Assembly (NCBI RefSeq): GCF_025698965.1 | Contig: NZ_JAILWL010000005.1 | Span: forward strand, 1 to 37,108 | Source: Roseibium sp. | GTDB taxonomy: Bacteria; Pseudomonadota; Alphaproteobacteria; Rhizobiales; Stappiaceae | Direction: 5' to 3' | DNA: 37,108 nucleotides | Shown here: positions 1 through 8,951 of the stretch, piece by piece | How positions within the stretch are numbered: the first letter of the stretch is position 1 | How the letters are laid out: each line of letters starts with the position of its first letter | Position numbers and translations under genes: made by a program | The notes under the pieces: model-generated | The model's database searches: none | The model's input: the letters and a program-made list of their open reading frames with translations, nothing else | Told to the model about the DNA's origin: nothing

Positions 1-132
1 CCGCGTGATCATTGTCGGAAGATTGCAATGAACTATACCTGGGCGGCGAGCGCTCGGCAGTTCCTGGACAATTGCATCGAAGCCCGGGACCTCCACAACA
101 GCCAGTTCAGCCGTGCAAAGGCGGCGGAATAA
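1..132 (+). CDS. Glycosyltransferase-like protein, C-terminal end only (5' end outside window)
   Basis: The first reading frame is open from the window edge to a TAA at 130-132 and gives 43 residues. The short segment CRKIAMNYTWAASARQFLDN resembles the C-terminal helix of group 1 (GT4-type) glycosyltransferases, where an Arg/Ala-rich helix is followed by a Tyr-Ser/Thr-Trp motif and a Ser-Ala-Arg-Gln-Phe stretch. The catalytic domains lie outside the window, so substrate and linkage cannot be inferred. The assignment rests only on this short terminal motif. Other proteins ending in a similar amphipathic helix are possible. Confidence 0.5.
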   Translation, partial: PRDHCRKIAMNYTWAASARQFLDNCIEARDLHNSQFSRAKAAE

Positions 133-167
133 TCAGGCTGAGTGGGATACGTGTCCGACTAGGCTCA

Positions 168-198
168 GGAAACCAACTGGTCTCAGTGGTCGGTTTCC
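168..198 (+). terminator. Imperfect hairpin downstream of the glycosyltransferase-like gene
   Basis: GGAAACC (168-174) pairs with GGTTTCC (192-198), and ACTG (176-179) pairs with CAGT (184-187) around a GTCT loop, with an asymmetric internal bulge. There is no clear U tract after it. It lies 36 bp after the upstream stop codon, so it could end that transcript, but termination is only an inference. Confidence 0.3.
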
Positions 199-346
199 AC
201 CAATGCCGGAGTGGCTGCGTCCCTCTTTCCTCTTTCATCTTAGCCTTTGGAACCGGAACCCGATATTTGTTTCCAGGCACATTGAGTTCGAAACGAATTC
301 TGATAAGTCATTGGAACAAAAACAACGCTTCTTCAAAGGTGTACCG

Positions 347-1372
347 ATGACAAACGTCGACTCCCGACCGGACCAGAACAAGACGAAATCCTATTCGGGG
401 AAAGTGGTTTCCATCGAGGATGTTGAAGCTGCCGCAACACGCATCCGCGGAGAAGCTGTTCTGACGCCGCTCATCCGTCATCCGGTGCTTGACGAGCGAA
501 CGGGCGCACATGTCTTCATAAAGCCGGAGAGCTTGCAGCGCAGTGGCTCGTTCAAGTTTCGCGGCGCCTATAATTGCCTGAAGCAGATCCCGGAGGCAGA
601 ACGGGCCAACGGCGTTGTTGCCTGCTCTTCCGGCAACCATGCCCAGGGTGTTGCGGCCAGCGCGCAGCTGTTGGGAATGCCTGCGACCATCGTTATGCCT
701 GCCGATGCACCTGTCATTAAGCTGGAACGCACACGTGGCTATGGTGCGAGGGTCGTGACATATGACCGGGAAAACGAAGACCGGGAAGCAATTGCTGCCC
801 GGCTCTGCGCCGAAACAGACGCTACCTTTGTTCATCCCTTCAATGACCCTGCCGTGATTGCAGGGCAGGGAACTGTCGGGTTGGAGCTGGCTGACCAAGC
901 CGCTCAAAACGGCGTGGTGCTGGATGATGTGCTGGCCTGTACCGGTGGCGGCGGGCTGTCCAGTGGCATTGCTTTGGCGTTGGCGTTCAAGTCCCCGGAG
1001 ACCGTTTTTCACACGGTCGAACCGGCACTCTTCGACGATTACAAACGGTCGTTGGAAGCTGGAGCACTTCTCTCAAATTCAGCCAAATCTGGATCGATCT
1101 GCGATGCATTGCTGTCGGAGACCCCGGGAGAAATTGGCTTCTCCATTCTTCGTCAGCTTGCGGGTGAAGGTGTAACAGTGAGCGATGAAGAGGTTTTGGA
1201 TGCCGTCGCGTTTGCGTTCACGGAGTTAAAACTTGTTGTCGAGCCGGGTGGAGCTGCTGCGCTTGCGGCTGTTCTTTGCGGCAAATTGCCTCTAAAGGGA
1301 AAAAACGTGGGCCTGGTTCTGACGGGTGGCAACATCGATCCGAAGATGTTGTTAAAGGCCCTGTCGCGTTAA
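347..1372 (+). CDS. Threonine/serine dehydratase-family PLP enzyme
   Basis: The 341-residue product is a fold-type II PLP enzyme of the threonine ammonia-lyase/serine racemase group. The PLP lysine is K70 in SGSFKFRG (66-73). The substrate loop SSGNHAQG is at 94-101, the phosphate-binding glycine run TGGGGL at 199-204, and a VVEPGGAAA segment at about 297-305. It is a single catalytic domain of typical length without a C-terminal ACT domain, so allosteric control by isoleucine as in IlvA is not expected. The family makes 2-oxobutanoate and ammonia from threonine, or acts on serine or related hydroxyamino acids; the exact substrate cannot be read from sequence. The ATG at 347 has an AAAGG Shine-Dalgarno about 7 bp upstream. 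The frame stays open upstream, but that extension is not protein-like. Confidence 0.9.
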   Translation: MTNVDSRPDQNKTKSYSGKVVSIEDVEAAATRIRGEAVLTPLIRHPVLDERTGAHVFIKPESLQRSGSFKFRGAYNCLKQIPEAERANGVVACSSGNHAQGVAASAQLLGMPATIVMPADAPVIKLERTRGYGARVVTYDRENEDREAIAARLCAETDATFVHPFNDPAVIAGQGTVGLELADQAAQNGVVLDDVLACTGGGGLSSGIALALAFKSPETVFHTVEPALFDDYKRSLEAGALLSNSAKSGSICDALLSETPGEIGFSILRQLAGEGVTVSDEEVLDAVAFAFTELKLVVEPGGAAALAAVLCGKLPLKGKNVGLVLTGGNIDPKMLLKALSR

Positions 1373-1694
1373 CTTGGCTTTAGGGGCGTTACCTCTACTG
1401 CAAAAACCAGGGAACGAAACTTAGATCTTGAACACTGTCTTGAGTGTTCAGGTGAGTAGTGGCGTCTTGATACTTGGCGGACGAGTGAAACTTCTTCTTC
1501 AAGCAAGCAAAATTAAGATACTCCAATTGGATAGGTGTTCCATTGGGAGTTGTTCCGTTACTTCGCTCGCAGACGGGAAGTATCGTTTGTTTGCTTGGTA
1601 GAATTACGAAGTGCGGAATTAACGAGTTGTTGATTCCGGTTGTATATCTGCCGCCTTTCAATTGTGGTGCATTTCATTGGAGTATTGGGCTGGA
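1373..1694. other. Gene-free region between dehydratase and globin-coupled receptor
   Basis: No convincing gene was found in these 322 bases. The short ORFs here have no recognisable domain and no good ribosome-binding site. The stretch is more AT-rich than its neighbours and contains the inverted repeat at 1427-1452. It presumably holds the receptor promoter, but no confident -35/-10 pair could be picked. Confidence 0.5.
1427..1452. repeat. Perfect inverted repeat, possible operator or hairpin
   Basis: TGAACACT (1429-1436) and AGTGTTCA (1443-1450) are an exact 8-bp inverted repeat with a 6-base spacer. One wobble and one G-C pair extend it to 10 bp. It starts 54 bp after the dehydratase stop and lies about 245 bp before the chemoreceptor start. 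With no U tract it is not a standard terminator; it could be a transcription-factor site or a 3' stabilising hairpin. Confidence 0.4.
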
Positions 1695-3029
1695 ATGCAA
1701 AAGAGCAACATCAAAGAGCGACTGGAGTTTTTCCGGTTTTCCGAGGACGACAGGGCTTTGGCTCGGGCGGTGTGGTCGCTGATCGAGCCGGACATGCCGG
1801 AAGTTATCCAGGCATTTTATGCGCATGTGAAAACCGTTCCACGCCTGTCGGCACTCATTGGAGACAGTCAGCCGCGACTCGTTGCGGCTCAGCTGGATCA
1901 CTGGAAAAGCCTTTACAAGGATGGTCCCAGCGAGGCCTATCTGGAACGTTCGGTGCGGATTGGTCTGGCGCACGTGAAAATCGGACTGGAGCCGAGCTGG
2001 TATATCGGCGGCTATTCCTTCATCCTGACGCAGTTGACGAACATCTTGCTGAAAAAGCGTTTCATGACGTCGAGCAGGCGGGTGGACGCAATCAACGTCA
2101 TTACCAAGCTTGTGATGCTGGATATGGACCTTGCGATCTCGACCTACCATGAGAAAATGGTCGCTGACGCCGTCTCTCGAGAAGAAGAGATGAAAGAGGC
2201 GATATCTTCTTTCGAAGATGCGCTCGGCAGCGCTGTTGGAGCGCTCGGAACGGCCTCTGAAGAGCTTGAAACGTCTTCTCACAGCATGAGCCAGGAAACC
2301 GGTGCCATCGGCGAGCGGATGCTTAACATGGATGCGTCGTCTGCAGAAACCGCGAGCGGTGTCCAGTCGAGTGCTACAGCGACGGAAGAGATGTCTGCGT
2401 CTATCACGGAAATAGGCCGTCAAGCCGGACAATCGCGTGAAATGGCAAGACGAGCGGTTGCCGGTGCTCAGAGCACCAATGCATCGGTTACGAAACTCGC
2501 CGGATTTGCCGAGCAGGTCGGTTCGGTGATCGGTTTGATTTCCGATATTGCCGGTCAGACAAACCTGCTTGCGCTCAACGCCACAATCGAGGCGGCCCGG
2601 GCGGGGGAAATGGGCAAGGGTTTCGCGGTAGTTGCAGCCGAGGTGAAGGAACTGGCAAGTCAGACCACCAAGGCAACTGAAGACATTACCGAACAGATCG
2701 CCAGCATTCAGCAGGCAACGCAGGAATCCGTCCAGGATATCGAAGAGATCACCGCGACCATTGGCGACCTCTCCAAAATTGCAACAAGCATTGCTGCTGC
2801 TGTGGAGCAGCAGGCGGCTGCTACGGCTGAGATTTCTTCCAATGTCCAGGTTGCAGCCCAAGGGACACAGGCTTTCACCGATGAAATTTCAGCGGTGCGG
2901 GTTTCTGTCAAGAGCGTCGAAGGTACCGTCAGCGCGATTGAAAACATGTCCAGTGCACTCAAGGATCAGGCGGCCAGTTTGGGTGAAGAAGCGGATCAGT
3001 TTTTCCGCAAGATCGGCGCGAACGCATAA
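1695..3029 (+). CDS. Globin-coupled methyl-accepting chemotaxis protein (HemAT-type aerotaxis receptor)
   Basis: The 444-residue product has an N-terminal protoglobin-type sensor (about 1-155) and a C-terminal MCP signalling domain (about 175-435). The proximal haem ligand is probably H93 in [16 protein letters not shown], a hallmark of globin-coupled sensors. The conserved cytoplasmic hairpin tip is at about 284-312 ([20 protein letters not shown]). No transmembrane segment is present, so this is a soluble receptor that senses oxygen or another haem ligand and signals to CheA. The ATG at 1695 begins [13 protein letters not shown], as in related globins. A TTG 33 bp upstream would add 11 unlikely residues. 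The gene stands alone: no cheA or cheW is in the window, although a CheZ-like gene lies 1.4 kb downstream on the other strand. Confidence 0.93.
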   Translation: MQKSNIKERLEFFRFSEDDRALARAVWSLIEPDMPEVIQAFYAHVKTVPRLSALIGDSQPRLVAAQLDHWKSLYKDGPSEAYLERSVRIGLAHVKIGLEPSWYIGGYSFILTQLTNILLKKRFMTSSRRVDAINVITKLVMLDMDLAISTYHEKMVADAVSREEEMKEAISSFEDALGSAVGALGTASEELETSSHSMSQETGAIGERMLNMDASSAETASGVQSSATATEEMSASITEIGRQAGQSREMARRAVAGAQSTNASVTKLAGFAEQVGSVIGLISDIAGQTNLLALNATIEAARAGEMGKGFAVVAAEVKELASQTTKATEDITEQIASIQQATQESVQDIEEITATIGDLSKIATSIAAAVEQQAAATAEISSNVQVAAQGTQAFTDEISAVRVSVKSVEGTVSAIENMSSALKDQAASLGEEADQFFRKIGANA

Positions 3030-3049
3030 GCCCGGTTCTGTGTAGCAGC

Positions 3050-3086
3050 AGCGTGGCAGACCGCTCATGAAGTTGTCTGCCATGCT
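3050..3086 (+). terminator. Probable terminator hairpin after the globin-coupled receptor
   Basis: A 12-bp stem with one G-U pair joins 3050-3061 (AGCGTGGCAGAC) to 3075-3086 (GTCTGCCATGCT) around a 13-base loop. It starts 20 bp after the receptor stop codon. The T-rich tail is weak (TGTTTCG). The position and stem length fit a transcript end. Confidence 0.55.
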
Positions 3087-3256
3087 TGTTTCGACCTCGA
3101 GCAGATGTCTCTGCTCGATGCAACTGGAGAGGTTCGCAGGGATGCAGGCCGTTACGACCTGTTGGAGTATCAGCGAACTGGTTTCTGAGGGATCAAGACG
3201 GATCACCAGTGAGAGACAGCGCTACCCGAGAGATCACCTAAATTTCTGACGAGTTA

Positions 3257-4138
3257 TCAAAGCGCTGGAGCTTCCAGTCCCGAGCGCCGATGCGCCGCCA
3301 ATAGCGTATTGTGCATCAGCACTGCGATCGTCATTGGCCCCACCCCTCCGGGGACGGGGGTAATCGCCCCTGCAATTTCCCTGACGGCTTGATAGTCCAC
3401 ATCGCCGAGAAGCCGCTTTCGACCGTCAATCACGACTTTTGTTGTGCCGACGTCAATTATTGTCGCCCCGGGCTTGATCCAGTCTTCCTTGACAAATCCG
3501 GCCTTGCCAACAGCCGAGACTACGATATCGGCCTGCCGCGCTTTTTGTGCCAGTTGTTCTGTTCTGGAATGTGCGCATGTGACAGTGCAGTTTTCGTTCA
3601 ACAGAAGCTGAGCCATAGGCTTGCCAACGAGAATTGAACGCCCGATCACGATGGCGTCCATTCCAGCCAACTTGCCGAGGTGATCGCGCAACAGCATCAG
3701 ACACCCAAGCGGGGTGCAGGACACAAAACCCGGACATCCTGCCAGGAGGCGTCCGGAATTTACCGGGTGCAATCCGTCGACATCTTTGTCAGGATCGATC
3801 GCATTGATCACTTCCATTTCATCGAGATGGGCGGGCAGCGGAAGTTGCACCAAAATACCATCAACCCGGTCATCGGCATTCAGAGCCTCAATATGCGTCA
3901 GAAGGTCTGATTGGCTTGTGGTTTCGGCAAGCGTGTATACGAAACTCTCCATTCCCAGGTTCTGTGCTTTGCGGTTTTTGCTACGCACATAGATTTCGCT
4001 TGCTGGATCAGAGCCGACCAGAACGACGGCCAGTCCGGGCATTCTACCAGTTCGATTTTCAAAAGAGGGGAGAATGGAGGAAATACGGTTGGATAGGTTG
4101 TCGGCGTAAGCTTTGCCGTCAATGTCAGTCGCTTGCAT
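3257..4138 (-). CDS. folD: Bifunctional methylenetetrahydrofolate dehydrogenase/cyclohydrolase
   Basis: FolD interconverts 5,10-methylene-THF, 5,10-methenyl-THF and 10-formyl-THF in cytosolic one-carbon metabolism, using NADP(H). The product is 293 residues, normal for the family. Visible motifs are the catalytic Tyr50 and Lys54 in YVRSK (50-54), the loop QLPLP (98-102), [13 protein letters not shown] (119-131), the nucleotide-binding GRSILVGKP (167-175, usually GRSxxVGxP) and [10 protein letters not shown] (261-270). The ATG at 4138 has GGGAG 7 bp upstream on the coding strand. The frame continues upstream for 58 codons, but that stretch is not FolD-like. The gene is separated by a terminator from the CheZ-like gene upstream, so it probably has its own promoter between 4139 and 4340. 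Confidence 0.96.
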   Translation of the reverse strand: MQATDIDGKAYADNLSNRISSILPSFENRTGRMPGLAVVLVGSDPASEIYVRSKNRKAQNLGMESFVYTLAETTSQSDLLTHIEALNADDRVDGILVQLPLPAHLDEMEVINAIDPDKDVDGLHPVNSGRLLAGCPGFVSCTPLGCLMLLRDHLGKLAGMDAIVIGRSILVGKPMAQLLLNENCTVTCAHSRTEQLAQKARQADIVVSAVGKAGFVKEDWIKPGATIIDVGTTKVVIDGRKRLLGDVDYQAVREIAGAITPVPGGVGPMTIAVLMHNTLLAAHRRSGLEAPAL

Positions 4139-4345
4139 CTGGGCGCTCCCTGGGGAAGTTGATTGGATATCTCCAATGGCCCAGGCGAACGGCTCAATCC
4201 ATGTACGCTTCCCGATGGTGCTCCATCTCAATCGCCAGTCGCGTGCGGAACTATCTGGCGGTTTCTGTACCTGGCGGTCAAGACCCGAACTGCCTGTTAT
4301 GCGCCAATTCAAAAAGTAAGATGGTTGTGCCTGATCCCCGATAAC

Positions 4346-4376
4346 AAAAAGGCGCTGCCATCGGCAACGCCTTTTG
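4346..4376 (-). terminator. Rho-independent terminator of the CheZ-like gene
   Basis: AAAAGGCG (4347-4354) and CGCCTTTT (4368-4375) with inner TGCC/GGCA form a 13-position stem with one mismatch and a 3-base loop (ATC). Read on the minus strand it ends in a run of five T. It begins about 20 bp after the stop of the CheZ-like gene and separates it from folD. Confidence 0.75.
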
Positions 4377-4394
4377 TGCTTTCGATCGGTTCGA

Positions 4395-5546
4395 TCAGTT
4401 GAAGAGTGCCTGACGTTCTGCTTCCGAAAGTTGCTGCAGTGGGTCGCTACCTTCTTCTTCCGAAGCTTCTTCGGTCATTTCCCACTCAGCATCCGCATCG
4501 GCTTCTTCAGCGACCGTTTCGGCTTCGCTGTCGAACAGTTTTTCGATTGCGGCTTCGTCGAGCGTGGCGTCAAGGTTGGCAGCCGCAATTTGGTCATCGT
4601 CGTCAGAGGTGGCATGGACCTCTTCTTCAAGCGGGGATGCTGCGAACATATCGTCGATTGCAGCGGCGTCCATAGGTTCGTCGCCACCAGCCATGATCGC
4701 ATCTATGTCGGCGTCGCTCGCCATGATGGCGTCAACGTCCGCGTCATTGTCGACCTCTGCGACTGTCACCGGTGGTTCGACCGCAGCGTCAGCGTTGGTT
4801 TCTTCCATTGCTGCATTGAACACGTCGTCACTGACAGACATCAGCTCATCGACACTGTTCTGGCATACACCTCCGCCTTCGAGCTGCGGGCCGTTCAGGA
4901 GGTGGGCATCCGGTCGGCTGTCGACGGGACCTGCCTCATCATCAGCATCCAGCTCCTCAATGCCCCAGATGTTGATCATCAGGTTGATGCGGCTTTCGAG
5001 ATAGCGCAGGACCTGGACAACCTTGTTGGTGCGCTGGCCCGTCAGATCCTGGAAGGAGCAGGCCATGAAGATTTCCGTCGCCTTGGCATCGATGTCATCA
5101 CAGGCGGCATCATCGGCACCGTTTTCCCGCAAAACCCAGGCTTTTTCCTGGATCTGCTCGGCCGCTTCAAGAATGGACTGGGTCGCCCCTTCGGTCTGCG
5201 TCACGATGGCGTCAAGCTCATGCGAGGCATCCATAAAGCGATTGCTTTCGTCTTCCTCGGCCTTGATGTTGGCGATTTCGGCTTTTGTCCGTTCGATCGC
5301 CTCGTGCATATCGGCAATGTCGAGACGGATCTTGTCGAGGTCCGGGACTTTGCGCTGCCGTGTCACGACTTTTTCCAGCCGCTGGATCGCGGTCAGGATT
5401 TCCGTTGTTTCCGGAGTGTGGTGACGATTGAGGAATTCCTTCAGGAACCGACGCCCGCGGTCGGATTCCATCAGGGTTTGTTCAAGAGTCTGATATTCGG
5501 CTTCGCCGATCAGCCCTGGCTCTTCCTGTAATGCTTCCGCTTTCAT
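4395..5546 (-). CDS. CheZ-like protein phosphatase with long acidic tail
   Basis: The 383-residue product has an N-terminal helical part (1-195) with the CheZ active-site motif CSFQDLTGQ (163-171). D167 and Q171 correspond to E. coli CheZ D143 and Q147, which drive CheY-P dephosphorylation. The residues before it (about 80-160) look like the long CheZ helical hairpin. From about 196 the chain is acidic and low in complexity and carries five short segments of the type A-x-I/V-D/E-x-I/L/M-M/F (about 268-382), resembling the CheY-binding N-terminal motif of FliM and the CheZ C-terminal peptide. E. coli CheZ is 214 residues, so this is much longer. The ATG at 5546 is chosen because upstream residues are not protein-like; its Shine-Dalgarno is weak. 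Partner response regulators are not in the window. Confidence 0.82.
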   Translation of the reverse strand: MKAEALQEEPGLIGEAEYQTLEQTLMESDRGRRFLKEFLNRHHTPETTEILTAIQRLEKVVTRQRKVPDLDKIRLDIADMHEAIERTKAEIANIKAEEDESNRFMDASHELDAIVTQTEGATQSILEAAEQIQEKAWVLRENGADDAACDDIDAKATEIFMACSFQDLTGQRTNKVVQVLRYLESRINLMINIWGIEELDADDEAGPVDSRPDAHLLNGPQLEGGGVCQNSVDELMSVSDDVFNAAMEETNADAAVEPPVTVAEVDNDADVDAIMASDADIDAIMAGGDEPMDAAAIDDMFAASPLEEEVHATSDDDDQIAAANLDATLDEAAIEKLFDSEAETVAEEADADAEWEMTEEASEEEGSDPLQQLSEAERQALFN

Positions 5547-5666
5547 ATGGCCGCGAATCTCAACTTGCCTAAGGGTCGTTTGTTGCCGTAACACGGACAA
5601 CTTCGCCTCAAAGGTAAGGTGAAAATCGTTAACATTCCTTGAGGCCCAAACCTTGACAATATTTCC

Positions 5667-6836
5667 ATGATCAAAACCACCTCCAGCATCGGAACTCGGG
5701 TGTCCGCATTGTTTGCGGTTCACTTTTTTGGTTTTGGCCTCTTTCTGCCGTTTTTTCCGGTGGTTCTGGAGGGACGGGGACTGAGTGCAGCGGAAATCGG
5801 CTTTATTCTGGGTGCGGGCACGATTGCCCGAATTGCGGCAAGCCCGATTCTTTCCAATGTTGCGGACCGGACAGGCCAGAGGCGATTGCTGATCCTCGTC
5901 TATTCGCTGATCGGCGCAGCGTTCATTGCATTCTTTTCTGTTCCAGGTGGTCTCGCAGTCGTGTCGGTGTCCGTCATTGGCTACATGATCATCAAGGCTC
6001 CAGTCTTGCCGCTCAGCGATGCCTATGCATTGGATGTCGCGCGCAATGAAGGTGCTGACTATGCCCGCATGCGATTATGGGGGTCAGCCGGATTTGTTGC
6101 GGCCAATCTGGTCGGAGGAGCCTTTGCCGCGGCCACTTCGTCCTGGCTGATCCTGGTTCTGATTGCCTTGGCGGCTGTCTTGACGGGCGTGGTTGCGATG
6201 TCCTTGCCACGACAGCAACGAGATGACCGGCACACCGATACTTCAGCAGCCGAATCGGAAGCGCCGTTCAAACATGTCTGGTTCTGGCCTGTTCTTGGCG
6301 TGCTGGGACTGTTTCAGGCAACGCATGCGGCGTTTTACGGCTTTGGCACGATCTACTGGCAGGCGATGGATGTGCCGGACTTTGCTATCGGTGTCCTCTG
6401 GGCAACGGGGGTCGTAGCAGAAATCGCCCTTTTCACAATCGCCGGTAAGTTGGCCCTGCGGTTTGATCCGCCGGTATTTCTGGTCGTTGCCGGTCTGGCC
6501 GCGATAGTGCGTTGGGGGCTGTTTCCCTTTGCCGACACATTGGGCTCGATGGCCGCGCTTCAGCTTCTGCATGGTCTGACTTTCGGCGCGTCGCATCTTG
6601 GCGCAGTTGCTATTCTGGCCAAGGTCGTTCCGAGCCGTTGGGCCGGGACAGGTCAGGGCCTTCTGGCAACCTCCATCGGCATCCAGATGGCAATCGGCCT
6701 CAGCGTTTCCGGCGAACTTTTCGATGCCAATCCCGACGCGCCGTTCTATGTCATGGCAGCTGCATCGGTAGTCGGCGTTGTTGCAATGCTTGTGCTGACG
6801 CCACTTGTGCGCCGGCGCATGGCAGAGGCAGTTTGA
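5667..6836 (+). CDS. MFS transporter, 3-phenylpropionate permease-like (MFS_1_like)
   Basis: The 389-residue product is a 12-helix major facilitator, with the conserved loop between helices 2 and 3 visible as SNVADRTGQRRLL (about 66-78). The start GRGLSAAEIGFILGAGTIAR (about 36-55) resembles the MFS_1_like/HcaT group, whose best-known member is assigned to 3-phenylpropionate uptake. Substrate cannot be inferred here. The ATG at 5667 has no clear Shine-Dalgarno. A GTG at 5700, preceded by GGAACTCGG, is an alternative start that keeps the first helix. The gene is divergent from the CheZ-like gene (120-bp spacer) and convergent with dgcA, so it does not share an operon with either. Confidence 0.85.
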   Translation: MIKTTSSIGTRVSALFAVHFFGFGLFLPFFPVVLEGRGLSAAEIGFILGAGTIARIAASPILSNVADRTGQRRLLILVYSLIGAAFIAFFSVPGGLAVVSVSVIGYMIIKAPVLPLSDAYALDVARNEGADYARMRLWGSAGFVAANLVGGAFAAATSSWLILVLIALAAVLTGVVAMSLPRQQRDDRHTDTSAAESEAPFKHVWFWPVLGVLGLFQATHAAFYGFGTIYWQAMDVPDFAIGVLWATGVVAEIALFTIAGKLALRFDPPVFLVVAGLAAIVRWGLFPFADTLGSMAALQLLHGLTFGASHLGAVAILAKVVPSRWAGTGQGLLATSIGIQMAIGLSVSGELFDANPDAPFYVMAAASVVGVVAMLVLTPLVRRRMAEAV

Positions 6837-6842
6837 GAAAAC

Positions 6843-6865
6843 ACCGCCTCTAACGCATAAGCGGT
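6843..6865 (-). terminator. Weak hairpin between convergent MFS gene and dgcA
   Basis: ACCGC (6843-6847) pairs with GCGGT (6861-6865) around a 13-base loop. On the minus strand it is followed by GTTTTCT, so it could end the dgcN-dgcA transcript 2 bp after its stop. The stem is short. Confidence 0.3.
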
Positions 6866-6866
6866 C

Positions 6867-7850
6867 TTAGCCCCAGAGCGCAGGGACCGGCGGATAAAGC
6901 ACACTGCCTTCAAATATCAATCCCGGTGACCGATCTTCAGAAAGCAGCAACGGCCCGTCGAGATCCACGAAATCCGCGTGCTGTGCCACCAGGACAGCAG
7001 GGGCCATCGCGAGGGAGGTTCCGAGCATGCAACCGATCATGATCTTGAAGTCGGCAGCCCTGGCTTCCTCGAAGAGTTTCAAGGCTTCGGTCAGACCACC
7101 GGCCTTGTCGAGCTTGATATTGACGGCGTCGTACTTCTCCCGCAGCCCATCGAGGCTTTTGCCCGGGTGAAGACTTTCGTCGGCGCAAATCGTGACGGAT
7201 CGTTCGATTTCGGCAAGAAGACCATCTGCCTTTGAAGGCAGGGGTTGTTCAATCAGGGCAACGCCTGCCGCCTGACACGCAGCCATGTTTTTTTCAAAGC
7301 AGCTGTCATCCCAGGCTTCATTTGCATCAACCACAAGTGTGCTGTCAGGGGCGGCATGGCGAACCGCTGAAATCCGCTCGTCATCGCCTGGACCCGCCAG
7401 TTTGACCTTCAGAAGCGGCCGATGTGCCGCCGCACGGGTCTTTTCGGCCATCGTTTCCGGGGTGCCGACACTTATGGTGAAGGCAGTGGTTACCGGCTTC
7501 AATTCACCGATGCCGGCAAGTTCAGATGCGCTTTTTCCTGTTTGTTTGGCTTCCAGATCCCAGAGAGCGCAGTCAACCGCGTTGCGGGCAGCACCTGCCG
7601 GCATTGCCTCAAGCAATGCCACCCGGGACAGTCCTTCTTTCAAAAGCGGTGTGATTTCCTCGATCTGGGTCTGCACGCTTTCGAGCGATTCACCGTAGCG
7701 TGGATAAGGAACGCACTCGCCGCGCCCGAAATGCATTCCATCGTTTAGGGAAACCACAACGACTTGCGCATGCGTGCGTGAACCACGGGAGATCGTGAAG
7801 CCGCCAGCGATCTCGAATCGTTCAGCGGTAATTTCGACGGCAAGACTCAT
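6867..7850 (-). CDS. dgcA: N-acetyl-D-glutamate racemase / dipeptide epimerase-family enolase-superfamily protein
   Basis: The 327-residue product belongs to the muconate-lactonizing subgroup of the enolase superfamily. The catalytic KxK is K148/K150 in LLKVKLAG, metal ligands are D175 (VVDANEAW), E201 (IEQPL) and D224 (ICADES), and the second base is K246 (NIKLDKAGG). The barrel ends with DLDGPLLL (296-303). Such proteins were long called L-Ala-D/L-Glu epimerases. The gene overlaps by 4 bp (ATGA) with a DUF1611 gene, the arrangement described for the DgcN-DgcA D-glutamate pathway, where DgcA racemises N-acetyl-D-glutamate to the L form. The name relies on that pairing; a muropeptide dipeptide epimerase role remains possible. 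Confidence 0.87.
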   Translation of the reverse strand: MSLAVEITAERFEIAGGFTISRGSRTHAQVVVVSLNDGMHFGRGECVPYPRYGESLESVQTQIEEITPLLKEGLSRVALLEAMPAGAARNAVDCALWDLEAKQTGKSASELAGIGELKPVTTAFTISVGTPETMAEKTRAAAHRPLLKVKLAGPGDDERISAVRHAAPDSTLVVDANEAWDDSCFEKNMAACQAAGVALIEQPLPSKADGLLAEIERSVTICADESLHPGKSLDGLREKYDAVNIKLDKAGGLTEALKLFEEARAADFKIMIGCMLGTSLAMAPAVLVAQHADFVDLDGPLLLSEDRSPGLIFEGSVLYPPVPALWG

Positions 7851-8860
7851 GGTGTTCCAAACTCCGCGGATACCTTGTCCACAATCGCTTCCATTCCGTA
7901 TCGTACCGGATCGGTTGCCGGCAGGCCGTGCTTTTCACCAACCTTTGCCAGATAAGCGAGTGCTTCGTCGTCATCGAGTGCGGTCGTGTTAACAGCGATA
8001 CCGACACAGCGGATGTCCGGATTGGTCAATTGGCCACACTGAATGGTCATGTCGATAACTTGTTGGATCGTCGGCAGCGGTGTTTCCACTCCGCGCATCG
8101 TCGTTCGGGTCGGTTCATGACAGACAATGAAGCCGTCCGGCTGGGAGCCGTGCAGCAGTCCAAGCGTCACACCGGCAAACGAGGGGTGGAACAGGGAACC
8201 CTGACCTTCGACAATTTGCCAGTGATCTTCGTCAGTTGCCGGAGACAGCCATTCGGCGGCACCTGAAATGAAGTCGGCAACAACCGCGTCAAGCGCAACC
8301 CCACGACCGGAAATGAAAACGCCGGTCTGGCCGGTTGCGCAGAAGGAACTCTTGTAACCGCGCTCATTCATGGCCTTGTCCATGGCAAGGGCTGTATATT
8401 TCTTGCCGACCGAACAATCGGTTCCTACGGCGAGAATACGTTTTCCCGGACGTTTGGTGCCTTTGCCGGTGGCAAAACTCATGGAGTTGTGGCGAACGTC
8501 ATGCAGCTGACAGCCGTGTTTTTCGGCTGCTTGCCTGATTTCGGGAAAATCGCTCAATCTGACATGGAGACCTGAGGCAACGTCGAGACCTGCTTCCAGC
8601 GCTTCGACGATCGAGGCGATCCAGTGGTCGGGAAGCCGGCCGCCGGCATTCACCGCGCCTATGATCAGCGTTCTTGCCCCGGCCGATGCTCCTTCAGGGA
8701 TGGTCATATCGGAAAGCCCGGTATCGGCGACACAACCGGGAAGGCGAACCTGACCGATACACCAGTCTCTGCGCCAGTCCACGATGCCGATTGCGGTTTT
8801 TGCCGCCAGGGTATCGGGGACATCACCAAGGAACAAAAGATAGGGACGCGCAATTTCCAT
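7847..8860 (-). CDS. dgcN: D-glutamate N-acetyltransferase, DUF1611 family
   Basis: The 337-residue product has the DUF1611 architecture: an N-terminal Rossmann-like part and a C-terminal P-loop domain with GTDCSVGKKYT at 146-156. Conserved segments such as ATGQTGVFISGRG (about 175-187) and VEGQGSLFHPSFAGVTLGLLHGSQPD (from about 217) follow. DgcN proteins acetylate D-glutamate so that DgcA can racemise it, feeding N-acetyl-L-glutamate into arginine or glutamate metabolism. The ATG at 8860 is preferred; a TTG five codons upstream is possible. The Shine-Dalgarno is weak. It is first in a two-gene operon with dgcA and diverges from the mla operon across 91 bp, which must hold both promoters. Confidence 0.87.
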   Translation of the reverse strand: MEIARPYLLFLGDVPDTLAAKTAIGIVDWRRDWCIGQVRLPGCVADTGLSDMTIPEGASAGARTLIIGAVNAGGRLPDHWIASIVEALEAGLDVASGLHVRLSDFPEIRQAAEKHGCQLHDVRHNSMSFATGKGTKRPGKRILAVGTDCSVGKKYTALAMDKAMNERGYKSSFCATGQTGVFISGRGVALDAVVADFISGAAEWLSPATDEDHWQIVEGQGSLFHPSFAGVTLGLLHGSQPDGFIVCHEPTRTTMRGVETPLPTIQQVIDMTIQCGQLTNPDIRCVGIAVNTTALDDDEALAYLAKVGEKHGLPATDPVRYGMEAIVDKVSAEFGTP

Positions 8861-8951
8861 GGACAAAGCTTTCAAGTGGCTGCTGGACGTTAAACTTGTC
8901 CATCAGGTATACGAGGGTTGTAGAACAAGCGGCAAGAGGCAACTCTCCTGA

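Noticed and set aside
12-350. 112-codon plus-strand frame at the window start
   Set aside because: It overlaps the better supported glycosyltransferase-like end (1-132) in another frame and shows no domain.
1674-2861. 395-codon minus-strand frame opposite the globin-coupled receptor
   Set aside because: The plus strand encodes clear globin and MCP domains; the antisense product is Arg/His-rich and domain-less.
3067-3249. 60-codon ORF after the globin-coupled receptor
   Set aside because: It begins inside the loop of a probable terminator hairpin and has no Shine-Dalgarno or domain.
4374-5531. 385-codon plus-strand frame opposite the CheZ-like gene
   Set aside because: The minus-strand frame shows the CheZ motif and a matching terminator. 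The plus-strand translation has no recognisable domain.
5653-5658. TTGACA as a -35 box for the MFS gene at 5667
   Set aside because: It lies only 9 bp before the start codon and has no suitable -10 upstream of the gene; it would place the transcript start inside the gene.
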